NCBI RefSeq assembly: GCF_000218625.1
Contig: NC_015672.1
Coordinates: 620,001 to 684,000 of the forward strand
From: Flexistipes sinusarabici DSM 4947
Lineage (GTDB): Bacteria; Chrysiogenota; Deferribacteres; Deferribacterales; Flexistipitaceae
Length of the DNA stretch: 64,000 nt
Reading direction: 5' to 3'
Part shown: piece by piece, positions 1-8,402 of the stretch
How positions within the stretch are numbered: position 1 is the first letter of the stretch
Layout: every line of letters begins with the position of its first letter
Translations under genes and position numbers: made by a program
Notes under the pieces: model-generated
What the model was told of the DNA's origin: nothing
What the model saw: the letters and a program-made list of their open reading frames with translations, nothing else
The model's database searches: none

Positions 1-1212
1 TTTTTGATTAAAAAAGCTGAAAGGGAGTTCCTTTATCTTTATGACAACACATCGCTTATTGATGGAATGTCATCATGGTGGTCCGTAATTCATGGTTATA
101 ATAATACATTTATAAATAATGCTTTAAAAGAGCAGATTGATAAAGTTTCTCATGTTATGTTCGGAGGTCTCACCCACGAGCCGGCAATTAATCTGGGAGT
201 AAACCTTAATAACATTCTTTCAGGGAATTTTGATAGATTCTTTTATTGTGATTCCGGCTCTGTTGCCGTTGAAGTAGCAGTTAAAATGGCATTCCAGTAT
301 TATATGGGAAAAGGGCTCAATAATAAAAACAAAATACTTTCTTTTGAAGGTGCATACCACGGAGATACTTTTATGGCAATGTCTCTCTGCGATCCTGTGA
401 ACAGTATGCATAAAGATTTTGGAAATATCCTGCATACCAATATTTTTGCACCAAAACCAAAATCGGGCTTTTTCGAGAGTTATGAGGATGATCATCTTGA
501 TATAGCTTATCTTTTGGAAAAATATGCCGAAGACATTGCAGCTATAATAATTGAGCCTGTCGTACAGGGCGCAGGCGGTATGTGGTTTTATCATCCTGAA
601 TTTTTAAATAAACTCAAAAATATGTGTGCTTATTACGATATCCTCCTGATATTTGACGAAATTGCTACAGGTTTTGGAAGAACAGGTAAAATGTTTGCAT
701 TTGAGTATTCGGACATTGCTCCGGACATTATATGCCTCGGGAAAGCTATAACAGGAGGTTATATGAGCTTTGCTGCGGTAGGTACTACCAAAAATATAAT
801 GGACGTAATATGCAATTCCAAGAGTGTGGGTGCATTTATGCATGGCCCCACATTTATGGCTAATCCATTGGCTTGCGAATGTGCCAATGCCTCCATTAAC
901 CTGCTTCAAAAGACTGATCTTACTAAAACATTGATCGGCATTCAAAAAATAATTTCAGATTATTTTGCAGAGGCGGCCGAATTTCCTTTTGTAAAAGATG
1001 TGCGTGTGTTAGGCGGAATAGGAGTAATTGAAACCTTCAATAATGTAGATTCAAACTCTTTAACCGATAAATTTGTTAAAAAAGGTGTCTGGGTTCGTCC
1101 GTTTAAAAACCTGATATATATTATGCCTCCCTATATTATTTCAGAAGAATCGTTAAGAAAGCTTTGCAAGGCTGTTTTGGAAGGATTATGGGAAGAATTG
1201 TCGAAAAAATAA
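1..1212 (+). CDS. bioA: Adenosylmethionine-8-amino-7-oxononanoate aminotransferase, 5' end outside window
   Basis: This PLP aminotransferase makes 7,8-diaminopelargonate from KAPA, with S-adenosylmethionine as amino donor, in biotin synthesis. The reading frame is open from the first base. It starts inside the family's N-terminus (DGMSSWWSVIHGYN follows about 20 residues in), so roughly 30 residues probably lie before the window; the TTG at position 4 is not the real start. Family motifs are SHVMFGG, CDSGSVAVEVAVKMA, EGAYHGDT, the cofactor-binding FDEIATGFGRTGK, and the Schiff-base lysine in CLGKAITGG (about residue 247 of the visible part). It heads the visible biotin operon, and the next gene starts inside its 3' end. 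Identification is secure. Confidence 0.96.
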   Translation, partial: FLIKKAEREFLYLYDNTSLIDGMSSWWSVIHGYNNTFINNALKEQIDKVSHVMFGGLTHEPAINLGVNLNNILSGNFDRFFYCDSGSVAVEVAVKMAFQYYMGKGLNNKNKILSFEGAYHGDTFMAMSLCDPVNSMHKDFGNILHTNIFAPKPKSGFFESYEDDHLDIAYLLEKYAEDIAAIIIEPVVQGAGGMWFYHPEFLNKLKNMCAYYDILLIFDEIATGFGRTGKMFAFEYSDIAPDIICLGKAITGGYMSFAAVGTTKNIMDVICNSKSVGAFMHGPTFMANPLACECANASINLLQKTDLTKTLIGIQKIISDYFAEAAEFPFVKDVRVLGGIGVIETFNNVDSNSLTDKFVKKGVWVRPFKNLIYIMPPYIISEESLRKLCKAVLEGLWEELSKK

Positions 1213-1826
1213 TAAATTCTTCAGGCGGGTTTTTTATAACAGGTACAGGTACAGATGTAGGCAAAACCTATGTCTCTGCAATACTTTTGAAATATACTGA
1301 AGGATTATATTTCAAACCGATACAAACAGGGAGAGGTGATATTGCCGCAGTAAAAGAGATGACAAAATTAGGCGAAAATCATTTTTCAAATAAGTTCTAC
1401 CATTTTAAGGAGCCTGTATCACCTAATATAGCTGCAGAAATGGAAAACAGGGCAATAGAAATCGATAAAATTAATTTACCGCATTCCAGAAATCATAGGT
1501 TCTTGATAGTGGAAGGAGCCGGTGGTGTGTATACGCCGTTATCCAATAAACATTTTATGCTCGATCTTATACAAAAGCTTTCATTGCCTGTGGTGATAGT
1601 AGCAGAAGACGTTCTCGGAACATTGAATCATACCCTCCTCACATATAAAACTTTAGTTGAAAAAGGGTGTGAAATTGCCTTCATCGTACTCAATAAATAT
1701 AAACCAGCGGGATACAATGTTAGATGTCTCCATGAAATCGTAAATAAACCTATTTTAAGGCTTCCTTATTATAGCAATTTTCCAAATACAAATAGAATAA
1801 AAGGGGTAATAAATGAATCAATTTGA
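1188..1826 (+). CDS. bioD: Dethiobiotin synthetase
   Basis: This ATP-dependent enzyme closes the ureido ring, turning diaminopelargonate plus CO2 into dethiobiotin. The P-loop GTDVGKT sits near the N-terminus and VEGAGGVYTPLS is the second family motif. The ATG at 1188 was chosen because GGAAGG lies just upstream and the protein (212 aa) then starts close to the family's usual N-terminus; a TTG at 1164 would add eight unconserved residues. It overlaps bioA by 25 bases and runs 14 bases into bioB, so translation is probably coupled. Only the exact start is uncertain. Confidence 0.95.
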   Translation: MGRIVEKIINSSGGFFITGTGTDVGKTYVSAILLKYTEGLYFKPIQTGRGDIAAVKEMTKLGENHFSNKFYHFKEPVSPNIAAEMENRAIEIDKINLPHSRNHRFLIVEGAGGVYTPLSNKHFMLDLIQKLSLPVVIVAEDVLGTLNHTLLTYKTLVEKGCEIAFIVLNKYKPAGYNVRCLHEIVNKPILRLPYYSNFPNTNRIKGVINESI

Positions 1827-2772
1827 AATATTGGCTGATAATATATTAAATAACAAAATGCCTGATGAAGAAGAGTTTTTATCAATTTTAAGAACCGAGG
1901 ATTTAGAGGATTTGTTGAAAGCTTCTTGTGAACTAAGAAAACATTTTTTTGATAATACAGTGCATCTCTGCGGTATTTTAAATACGAAATCCGGTATGTG
2001 CAGTGAAGATTGCAAATTTTGTGCACAATCCAAATATTACAATGTTGATATTGAAAGATACCCTTTTGTCCGGGAAACGAAAATCAAGGACTTTATTAAA
2101 AACAACGAAGATAATGATTTGCACAGACTATGTTTTGTTTCCTCTGGCAAAAAATTAGTGAACGGGGAAATAAAAAAACTTGCTGAATTGGTAAACAATA
2201 ATTCTACCAGTAAAAATTTATGTTGTTCTTTAGGTGTTCTCTCTGAAGAGGATCTGAAAACTTTAAAGGATGCAGGTATTTCACGATATCATCATAATTT
2301 GGAAACTTCCAGAAACTTCTATGATAAAATTTGCACAACACATAATTATGATGAACGAGTAAAAACAGTCAAAAAAGCAAAAGAAATGGGCTTCAGCGTT
2401 TGCTGTGCTGGAATTTTCGGGATGGGGGAATCTGATAAAGATATTCTGGATTTTGCATATGAACTTAAAATGCTTGATGTTGACTCAATCCCCATTAATT
2501 TTCTAAACCCCATTAAAGGCACACCTTTTGAAAACTACAATTTACTCAGTCCGGAAAAATGCTTAAAAATTATAGCCTTTTTCAGATTTTATTTTCCGGA
2601 TAAAGATATACTCGTTTGTGCCGGAAGAATTGAGAGTATAAAATATTTGCACGAAAAAGTTTTTGATGCTGGAGCAAGTGGGATTATGACAGGAGATTAT
2701 CTTACAAGAAAAGGAAGGAGTTATGCTGAAGATATACAAATGATAAAAAAGAGAGGTTATAGGGTATTATGA
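1813..2772 (+). CDS. bioB: Biotin synthase, radical SAM
   Basis: This enzyme inserts sulfur into dethiobiotin to form biotin. The radical-SAM cluster cysteines are C63, C67 and C70 (motif CSEDCKFC), preceded by HLCGILNTKSG. Further family stretches are YHHNLETS, the GIFGMGES turn and the IPINFLNPIKGTP segment that lines the active site. Length is 319 aa, normal for BioB. AAGGGG precedes the ATG. It overlaps bioD by 14 bases, and bioF starts on its stop codon (ATGA). Confidence 0.97.
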   Translation: MNQFEILADNILNNKMPDEEEFLSILRTEDLEDLLKASCELRKHFFDNTVHLCGILNTKSGMCSEDCKFCAQSKYYNVDIERYPFVRETKIKDFIKNNEDNDLHRLCFVSSGKKLVNGEIKKLAELVNNNSTSKNLCCSLGVLSEEDLKTLKDAGISRYHHNLETSRNFYDKICTTHNYDERVKTVKKAKEMGFSVCCAGIFGMGESDKDILDFAYELKMLDVDSIPINFLNPIKGTPFENYNLLSPEKCLKIIAFFRFYFPDKDILVCAGRIESIKYLHEKVFDAGASGIMTGDYLTRKGRSYAEDIQMIKKRGYRVL

Positions 2773-3914
2773 TAGCCTCTATTAAAGATAATTTGGAAGA
2801 TATAAAATCAAAAGGGCTCTACAGAAATTTACCACCCATTGCAAAATCGCACACTAAATATACCATCTTTAATGGTGAAGAAAAACTAAATTGCGCCAGT
2901 AATGATTATCTGGGGCTCTCACACAACGACCAAGTAAAAGAAGCTGCAGCAGAAGCTCTGAGAATGTATGGTAATTCTTCCGGAAGTTCGAGAATAGTAG
3001 CTGGTAACTATGACTTATATGATAAACTGGAATATGAGACAGCAAAGTTTAAAAATTATGAATCATGTCTGACTGTTAATACCGGATACACCGCCAACTT
3101 ACTTATAATAAGTACTCTTGCAGATTCCCGCAGTATTGTTTTTACAGATAAATTAAATCATGCCAGCATATATGACGGTATTAAATTATGTGGTGCCAAA
3201 ATGGTAAGGTACAAACATAACGATATGAATCATTTGGAAACGCTGCTCAAAAAGTACGATAAATATCCGAATAAGATATTAATAACTGACACAATATTCA
3301 GTATGGACGGGGATAAAGCAAGACTTAAAGAGATAAGAAAATTAAAATACAAATATAATTTTTTATTTGTAATCGATGAAGCTCATGCTACAGGAATTTT
3401 CGGTGAAGGGCGGGGAATAGCTCATGAGGAAGGTGTTGAAAAGGATATTGATATAAATATGGGAACGTTCAGCAAGGCATTGGGAGGATTTGGCGCTTAT
3501 ATATGTGCAGATAAAAATATTATTAAATATCTTATAAATAAAGGCAGAAGTTTTATTTTTACAACATCGCTACCTCCTTCTGTAATCGGTGGAAATGTAA
3601 AATCGGTGGAAATTGTAAGTAAGGAACATGAAAAATACGGGGGGAGATTGTTAGATAACTGCAGAATCTTTACAAATCTTCTTGCAACGCTGAATATTGA
3701 CCATGAGAAAAGTAACAGTCAGATATTTCCTTTCTTTTTTAAAGATAATAATTCAGCTTTGGAAGTACAAAAGAAACTGTTGGATTCAGGTGTATATGCA
3801 CTTCTCGCCAGGAGACCTTCAGTGACCACTCCACGATTGAGAATCAGTTTAAGAGCAGATTTTACAAATGAGGATATTGTTAAAATTGTCAAATGTCTGA
3901 AGAAAATAATTTAA
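2769..3914 (+). CDS. bioF: 8-amino-7-oxononanoate synthase
   Basis: This PLP-dependent alpha-oxoamine synthase condenses pimeloyl-ACP with alanine to give KAPA. Visible motifs are ASNDYLGLS, the glycine-rich YGNSSGSSR, DEAHATGIFG, and the cofactor lysine K236 in GTFSKALGGFG. Length is 381 aa, typical. The start ATG overlaps the bioB stop as ATGA and the next gene begins 22 bases before its end, continuing the chain of overlaps. A related enzyme (kbl) is less likely because the whole neighbourhood is biotin synthesis. Confidence 0.96.
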   Translation: MIASIKDNLEDIKSKGLYRNLPPIAKSHTKYTIFNGEEKLNCASNDYLGLSHNDQVKEAAAEALRMYGNSSGSSRIVAGNYDLYDKLEYETAKFKNYESCLTVNTGYTANLLIISTLADSRSIVFTDKLNHASIYDGIKLCGAKMVRYKHNDMNHLETLLKKYDKYPNKILITDTIFSMDGDKARLKEIRKLKYKYNFLFVIDEAHATGIFGEGRGIAHEEGVEKDIDINMGTFSKALGGFGAYICADKNIIKYLINKGRSFIFTTSLPPSVIGGNVKSVEIVSKEHEKYGGRLLDNCRIFTNLLATLNIDHEKSNSQIFPFFFKDNNSALEVQKKLLDSGVYALLARRPSVTTPRLRISLRADFTNEDIVKIVKCLKKII

Positions 3915-4495
3915 ATAATATTTTTATTTCCGGCTGGGGTGGTTATAAAGAACTTTTTCCTATTATTGCTCAAAAGACTGATTTTTATGTTCCTTTCATT
4001 GCCCCTATAGATGTAATAAAACGTAGTATAAAAAAAGGTGGAAAGACAGCTATGGGGTGGTCAACAGGCGCTCATATTCTTTTAAAATATGCACCTGAAT
4101 ATATCGATAAATGGGATAAAATAATTGTGATAGCACCTTTTTCAGATTTCACCAAGTCCTTTGGGTCAAAAATACTGGATGCAATGATTAGAGGGATTAA
4201 TCAAAATTTTTATAGTACTATGAACAACTTTTACAAAAGATGCGGGATAAAAGAGAACGTTAAGGTAGATAAGAAAGATGTTGAAAAACTAAAATCCGGA
4301 CTCAATTTTCTTAAAACGTCAATATTAGTCAAAGGTATAGATTCAAGTAAGATTACAGTTATATATGGAACTAATGATCGAATAGTAAAAAATAATGAAA
4401 TCATTCAGATACTTAAAATGTTTAACAATGCCTGTTATATCGAAGTGCAACAACAGCATTTTGTAAATGAAAAGTTTGTGGCACAATTCTTATGA
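3893..4495 (+). CDS. Alpha/beta hydrolase, probable pimeloyl-ACP methyl ester esterase (BioH/BioG type)
   Basis: This small serine hydrolase (200 aa) lies between bioF and bioC. The nucleophile elbow is GWSTG (S57), a candidate acid residue is in VIYGTNDRIV, and a candidate histidine is in QQQHFVNEKF near the C-terminus; an oxyanion-type GWGG follows the start. In known biotin operons this slot holds BioH or BioG, which removes the methyl group that BioC adds and so releases pimeloyl-ACP to BioF. That role is inferred from position and the Ser-Asp-His arrangement. It looks more like BioH (GWSLGG) than BioG, but it is shorter than BioH and has no obvious lid insert. Overlaps with both neighbours show operon membership. 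Confidence 0.8.
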   Translation: MSEENNLNNIFISGWGGYKELFPIIAQKTDFYVPFIAPIDVIKRSIKKGGKTAMGWSTGAHILLKYAPEYIDKWDKIIVIAPFSDFTKSFGSKILDAMIRGINQNFYSTMNNFYKRCGIKENVKVDKKDVEKLKSGLNFLKTSILVKGIDSSKITVIYGTNDRIVKNNEIIQILKMFNNACYIEVQQQHFVNEKFVAQFL

Positions 4496-5247
4496 TTATG
4501 TTTGGAAATAATTTTGATAAAGTTGCAGAATATTATAATAATAACGCTCACGCACAGAAGATAGCAGCTAAAAGGTTGATAGAAATTCTGAAAGGTATGG
4601 GAGAATCAAATTTACAAAGTATACTTGAGTTAGGTGCCGGTAACGGTATTCTTTCCAACCTCATAAAAAATAATTTTGATTATGAGAATATCATCTCTAC
4701 CGATCTGGCGTATAATTTTCTTAAATTCAACGGTGAGCCGCTGAAAGTTCAGTGTAATATATCCAAGCTACCGTTTAAAAATCAATCATTTGATAATGTG
4801 ATTTCATCATCGACTCTCCAGTGGATAGATGATTTGGATAAGCTTTTAAAAGAGATTAAACATGTTGGTAAGAAAAGTTTTAAAGGGGCTTTCAGTATCT
4901 TTTTGAAAGGAACCTTTTATGAAATGGATAAAGTAAGCAAATTGACAGGATTTGGTAACATTTTAGCAATGAAAGAAAGCAGATATTATTTGGAAAATTT
5001 TTATAAGCACGGATTCAATGTGGACTTTTGTCACGAAGAAAAACACACCATTTTTTTTGATTCTGTCAGAGAATTCTTAAACAGTCACAAGCGGACAGGT
5101 GCCACAGTCAAAGCTAAAAAACCTACAACTAAAAGCAATTATAATTCATTCTTAAAATATTATAAAAAACTTTTTTCTATAAAAAACAAAATTCCGGTTT
5201 CTTATAATATTGGCTATTATATAATCACTAAGCAGGCAGGCAAATAA
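4492..5247 (+). CDS. bioC: Malonyl-ACP O-methyltransferase
   Basis: This SAM-dependent methyltransferase masks malonyl-ACP as its methyl ester so that fatty-acid synthase can build a pimeloyl chain. The SAM-binding loop is ILELGAGNG (residues 44-52). The post-core STLQWIDDL resembles the characteristic LQW motif of BioC. Length is 251 aa. The ATG overlaps the stop of the esterase gene (ATGA); a second ATG two codons later is an equally possible start. It is the last gene of the operon. No strong intrinsic terminator was found after it. Confidence 0.92.
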   Translation: MIMFGNNFDKVAEYYNNNAHAQKIAAKRLIEILKGMGESNLQSILELGAGNGILSNLIKNNFDYENIISTDLAYNFLKFNGEPLKVQCNISKLPFKNQSFDNVISSSTLQWIDDLDKLLKEIKHVGKKSFKGAFSIFLKGTFYEMDKVSKLTGFGNILAMKESRYYLENFYKHGFNVDFCHEEKHTIFFDSVREFLNSHKRTGATVKAKKPTTKSNYNSFLKYYKKLFSIKNKIPVSYNIGYYIITKQAGK

Positions 5248-5257
5248 GCAGATACGC

Positions 5258-5287
5258 AGATATATTTGATATAGTAGAAAATACCCC
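5258..5287 (+). repeat. 30-bp dispersed repeat, copy 1 (after bioC)
   Basis: The segment AGATATATTTGATATA followed by a short A-rich run and ATACCCC recurs in inverted orientation at 15870-15900, with two or three differences. Both copies lie just after the last gene of an operon. Here it runs into ATACCCC and, 15 bases later, GGGGTAT, which could form a weak 7-bp stem. Its role is unknown. The rest of the 5248-5563 gap holds the metY promoter and leader. Confidence 0.5.
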
Positions 5288-5428
5288 CTCTCGCTCTATG
5301 ATGGGGTATATAAAAATGTTGTTTGTCAAAAATATTCCTCAGTTTATATGATAATAATTTATACGTTCAAACTTAATATACTTATGTCTCTATTAATTAA
5401 TTAAATATCATAAATATCATGTTTTTTA

Positions 5429-5456
5429 TTGACATTATGCTCATATCGTGTATCTT
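5429..5456 (+). promoter_or_regulatory. Sigma-70 promoter for metY-cysK
   Basis: A perfect -35 TTGACA (5429-5434) and a -10 TATCTT (5451-5456) are separated by 16 bases. Transcription should start near 5463, leaving a leader of about 100 bases before the metY start codon. Confidence 0.6.
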
Positions 5457-5521
5457 GCAGGTATAAAGACGGATGTTGCTTTATGTTTTTAATCATGTAT
5501 CATTAAAATAAATATGCATTT

Positions 5522-5538
5522 TTAGGGCAATGCCTTAA
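5522..5538 (+). promoter_or_regulatory. Small hairpin in the metY leader
   Basis: TTAGGGC, AAT, GCCTTAA can fold into a 7-bp stem (one G-U pair) with a three-base loop. It ends 14 bases before the ribosome-binding GGGAGG (5553-5558). It could modulate translation of metY, but no known SAM-riboswitch architecture is recognised in the leader. Confidence 0.35.
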
Positions 5539-5563
5539 ATAATCCACTTTTTGGGAGGCAAAA

Positions 5564-6850
5564 ATGAAAAATATCGAAAGTTTGCTTTTGCATCACGGAT
5601 ATGAGCCCGATTCCACAGGGGCAAGGGCGGTTCCGATTTATCAGACCACGTCTTACGTGTTTAAATCTGTTGAGCATGCTGCCAATCTTTTTGGTTTAAA
5701 AGAGTTTGGAAATATTTATTCACGTATTATGAATCCGACTCAGGATGTTCTGGAAAAAAGGCTTGCTGCGTTACACGGAGGTACGGGGGCTTTGGCGGTT
5801 TCTTCCGGGCAGGCAGCAATTACTTATAGTGTTTTGAACATCGCTTCCGCCGGGGACAACATAGTCAGCTCAACTTATCTGTATGGAGGCACTACGACAC
5901 TTTATAAATACACGCTTAAGAAAATGGGAATTGAAGTGAGGTTTGTGGATCCTTCTGATCCGGATAATTTTATAAATGCAGCCGATGAGAATACGAAAGC
6001 GTTCTATACGGAATCCATCGGTAATCCCGGCAACAATGTTGACGATATTCCCAAAATCGCCGAACATGCACATAATCTTGGTGTCCCGCTGATTATCGAC
6101 AACACAGTAACGCCGTATATTTTTAATCCGTTTGACTATGGAGCGGATATTGTTGTTTACTCTCTTACCAAGTACGCTTCCGGCAACGGGACAAGTGTGG
6201 GCGGCGCTGTTGTGGAAAAAGGTGATTTTAACTGGGACAACGGTAAGTTTCCCGATTTGACAGAGCCTGACCCTTCTTATCATGGTGTAAAATACTGGGA
6301 TACTTTTGGAAACCATGAAAGTGCCGTCGTGAGAGGAATTGCATTTGTTATTAAAATGAGACTCCAACTGCTGAGGGACATGGGTGCATGTATATCTCCT
6401 TTTAATGCGTTTATGATTATTGAGGGGCTGGAAACACTTCCTCTCAGAATTAAGCAGCACTGTGAGAATGCGTTGAAGATTGCTGAATTTCTTGAGAAAC
6501 ACCCGAAGGTTAATTGGGTGAATTATCCCGGTCTTGAATCTCACAGAAATCATGAAACGGCCAAAAAACTGCTGAAAGGCAATTACGGCGGTATAATAGG
6601 TTTCGGAGTTAAGGGCGGCTTTGAAGCCGGAGCGAAATTTATAGAATCAGTCAAGATGATATCTCACCTGGCAAACATAGGTGATGCCAGAACGCTTGTG
6701 ATTCATCCTGCAAGTACCACTCATCAGCAGCTCAGCTCTGAGGAGCGTGAAAAATCTGGAGTAAGTGATGATTTTATAAGACTTTCCGTTGGTATAGAGC
6801 ATGTTGATGATATAATGCAGGATCTTGATCAGGCTTTAAATAATATCTGA
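5564..6850 (+). CDS. metY: O-acetylhomoserine sulfhydrylase
   Basis: This PLP enzyme of the cystathionine gamma-synthase family makes homocysteine from O-acetylhomoserine and sulfide for methionine synthesis. Visible are [10 protein letters not shown], the family YSRIMNPTQ motif, SSGQAAI, the cofactor lysine K203 in [16 protein letters not shown], and the long insert after it that separates MetY (428 aa) from shorter MetB/MetC proteins. GGGAGG lies 5 bases before the ATG. It is followed after 17 bases by cysK, so the pair directs sulfide into both sulfur amino acids. Confidence 0.93.
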   Translation: MKNIESLLLHHGYEPDSTGARAVPIYQTTSYVFKSVEHAANLFGLKEFGNIYSRIMNPTQDVLEKRLAALHGGTGALAVSSGQAAITYSVLNIASAGDNIVSSTYLYGGTTTLYKYTLKKMGIEVRFVDPSDPDNFINAADENTKAFYTESIGNPGNNVDDIPKIAEHAHNLGVPLIIDNTVTPYIFNPFDYGADIVVYSLTKYASGNGTSVGGAVVEKGDFNWDNGKFPDLTEPDPSYHGVKYWDTFGNHESAVVRGIAFVIKMRLQLLRDMGACISPFNAFMIIEGLETLPLRIKQHCENALKIAEFLEKHPKVNWVNYPGLESHRNHETAKKLLKGNYGGIIGFGVKGGFEAGAKFIESVKMISHLANIGDARTLVIHPASTTHQQLSSEEREKSGVSDDFIRLSVGIEHVDDIMQDLDQALNNI

Positions 6851-6867
6851 CAGCCGGGAGGCGTATT

Positions 6868-7815
6868 ATGAGAAACTATTTTAAAAGTTATTACAACAGC
6901 ATAGGTGCAACCCCAATAGTTGAGCTCTCCCATTTTAACAAAGAGCTTAAAGGCAGATTGTTTGCCAAAATGGAAAGCAGAAATCCGGCATTTTCCGTTA
7001 AAGACAGGATAGCTTACTCCATGCTTAAAGATGCTGTGGAGCGGGGCGTGTTAAAGGAAGGAATGACAATTATCGAGCCCACAAGCGGTAATACGGGGAT
7101 TGCCCTGGCGATGGTGGGAGCTTCCATGGGATTTAAGGTTTCCCTTGCAATGCCGGAATCTATGAGTGTTGAGCGAAGATCGATGATGCAGATGCTTGGT
7201 GCAGAACTTGTGCTTACACCCGCAGAAAAGGGGATGAAAGGAGCAATTGACAAGGTGGATGATATGGCAAAAGAGAACCCGGATAAGTTTTTTATACCGG
7301 GGCAGTTTGACAATCCTGCCAATCCAAAAATTCATGAAGCAACAACGGGACCGGAAATTTACAGAGATTTGAGTGGTGAAGTTGATGTTTTTGTTGCAGG
7401 CGTCGGCACCGGTGGCACCATTACGGGTGTTTCCAGATTCATGAAAAGTGTGTTATCCCGCACACTGACATCTGTGGCTGTTGAGCCGTCGGAAAGTCCT
7501 GCTATAACAAAACACATCAATAATGAAAGTTTTACGCCGGCACCGCATAAAATTCAGGGAATCGGAGCCGGATTTATTCCTAAGAACCTCGATTTGTCAG
7601 TGGTTGATAAAGTGGAAACGGTTGAAAATGAAGAGGCTATCGATTTTTCAAGGGAAATGTTTAAAAGAGAAGGAATTATTTCGGGTATTTCCAGTGGTGC
7701 AAATTTTGCCGCCGCATACAGGCTTGCGAAACTTGATGAATTCAGGGATAAAAATATTGTGTTGATCGTTTGTGATACCGGAGAGAGATATCTGAGTACA
7801 GATCTTTTTAAATAA
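6868..7815 (+). CDS. cysK: Cysteine synthase (O-acetylserine sulfhydrylase)
   Basis: This PLP enzyme forms cysteine from O-acetylserine and sulfide. Motifs are the Schiff-base lysine K45 in AFSVKDR, the substrate loop TSGNTGIALA, and the phosphate-binding GVGTGGTITGV. Length is 315 aa, usual for CysK/CysM. Its ribosome site GGGAGG is well placed before ATG 6868. It is co-transcribed with metY, and a structured repeat begins immediately after its stop. CysK and CysM cannot be told apart here with certainty. Confidence 0.93.
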   Translation: MRNYFKSYYNSIGATPIVELSHFNKELKGRLFAKMESRNPAFSVKDRIAYSMLKDAVERGVLKEGMTIIEPTSGNTGIALAMVGASMGFKVSLAMPESMSVERRSMMQMLGAELVLTPAEKGMKGAIDKVDDMAKENPDKFFIPGQFDNPANPKIHEATTGPEIYRDLSGEVDVFVAGVGTGGTITGVSRFMKSVLSRTLTSVAVEPSESPAITKHINNESFTPAPHKIQGIGAGFIPKNLDLSVVDKVETVENEEAIDFSREMFKREGIISGISSGANFAAAYRLAKLDEFRDKNIVLIVCDTGERYLSTDLFK

Positions 7816-7818
7816 CAT

Positions 7819-8005
7819 TTGAAGTTCTGCACTTGTACATATTACACGTCTTTGTTCATCCTGTTAAATATCAGCTTCGCTGATTGCCTGTGGCATTTAA
7901 CAGGGCAGGGAGTGATAACGACGAAGCAATCTCTCTTTTTATATTATTTTGGGATTGTCACTACCGAGCACATAAACTCTTATGTGCTCGGTACCTCTGG
8001 GCGGA
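7819..8005 (-). repeat. Structured intergenic repeat, copy 1 (diverged, with insertion)
   Basis: This is one of four related elements (others at 57377, 61586 and 63434). It begins with a decayed terminal repeat TTGAAGTTCTGCACTT and shares the core GTGATAACGACGAAGCAATCTC. A perfect 13-bp hairpin lies at 7963-7992, stem ACCGAGCACATAA. A nested inverted repeat is inserted at 7860-7904: CCTGTTAAAT pairs with ATTTAACAGG around an inner ATCAGC/GCTGAT stem. The far end is too decayed to place exactly. It is oriented opposite to the copies at 57377 and 63434. Confidence 0.6.
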
Positions 8006-8036
8006 GTGTGGTATATATGCCGGTTCAATTATTTAA

Positions 8037-8402
8037 TTATTTGCGGCCTCCACCGCTGCCGCTATTGCCACCAGAGCCATCTGATCCACCGGAACCATTG
8101 CCTTCCATGCCGCTACCGTTCATGCCACTGTCTGTACTTGTGCCGGATTTTCCACCGTGAGAGCTTTCTCCAAAACCTTGAGCAGCATCAGCCCCTCTTT
8201 TGCCGGAAGCAATATTTTTTGAGACCATATTAGCGTACCTGTTTGCATGCATATGTGAAAAGTTATTCATAAAAGCTTGTCTCATCTGTTTCATTTCTTG
8301 GTGTGTGAAGTGATTTCTTATTGCATTTCCCAATACATCAGTCGTTACAGCAGATTGGACTCCAAGTTTGCTCATAACTCTTGCTGTTTCTGTTACTTCC
8401 AT
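8037..8402 (-). CDS. C-terminal part of frameshifted secreted protein, Gly/Ser-rich tail
   Basis: This is the downstream half of the gene that starts at 9003, displaced into another frame. The first part is helical and polar (METARVMSKLG-like register, then HFTHQEMKQMRQAF). The last 40 residues are Gly/Ser/Asn-rich low-complexity sequence. Its nominal ATG at 8402 has no ribosome site. Upstream codons in this frame (PERDQLV) would join the upstream half smoothly if one GA pair were restored in the repeat at 8413-8421. It is probably not translated alone unless the tract shifts. No family is recognised. Confidence 0.6.
   Translation of the reverse strand: MEVTETARVMSKLGVQSAVTTDVLGNAIRNHFTHQEMKQMRQAFMNNFSHMHANRYANMVSKNIASGKRGADAAQGFGESSHGGKSGTSTDSGMNGSGMEGNGSGGSDGSGGNSGSGGGRK

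Noticed and set aside
1164-1187. TTG start for bioD 24 bases upstream
   Set aside because: The added residues are not conserved, and GGAAGG fits the ATG at 1188 better.
5281-5310. ATACCCC ... GGGGTAT after bioC as a CsoR operator
   Set aside because: The half-sites are 15 bases apart, unlike the compact palindrome before copA, and no copper gene follows.
5870-6553. 227-codon minus-strand frame opposite metY
   Set aside because: It lies entirely within a conserved plus-strand gene, and its translation has no recognisable motif or ribosome site.
8037-8402. Independent gene for a Gly/Ser-rich protein
   Set aside because: No ribosome site lies before its ATG, and the sequence joins the upstream frame after a 2-base correction.
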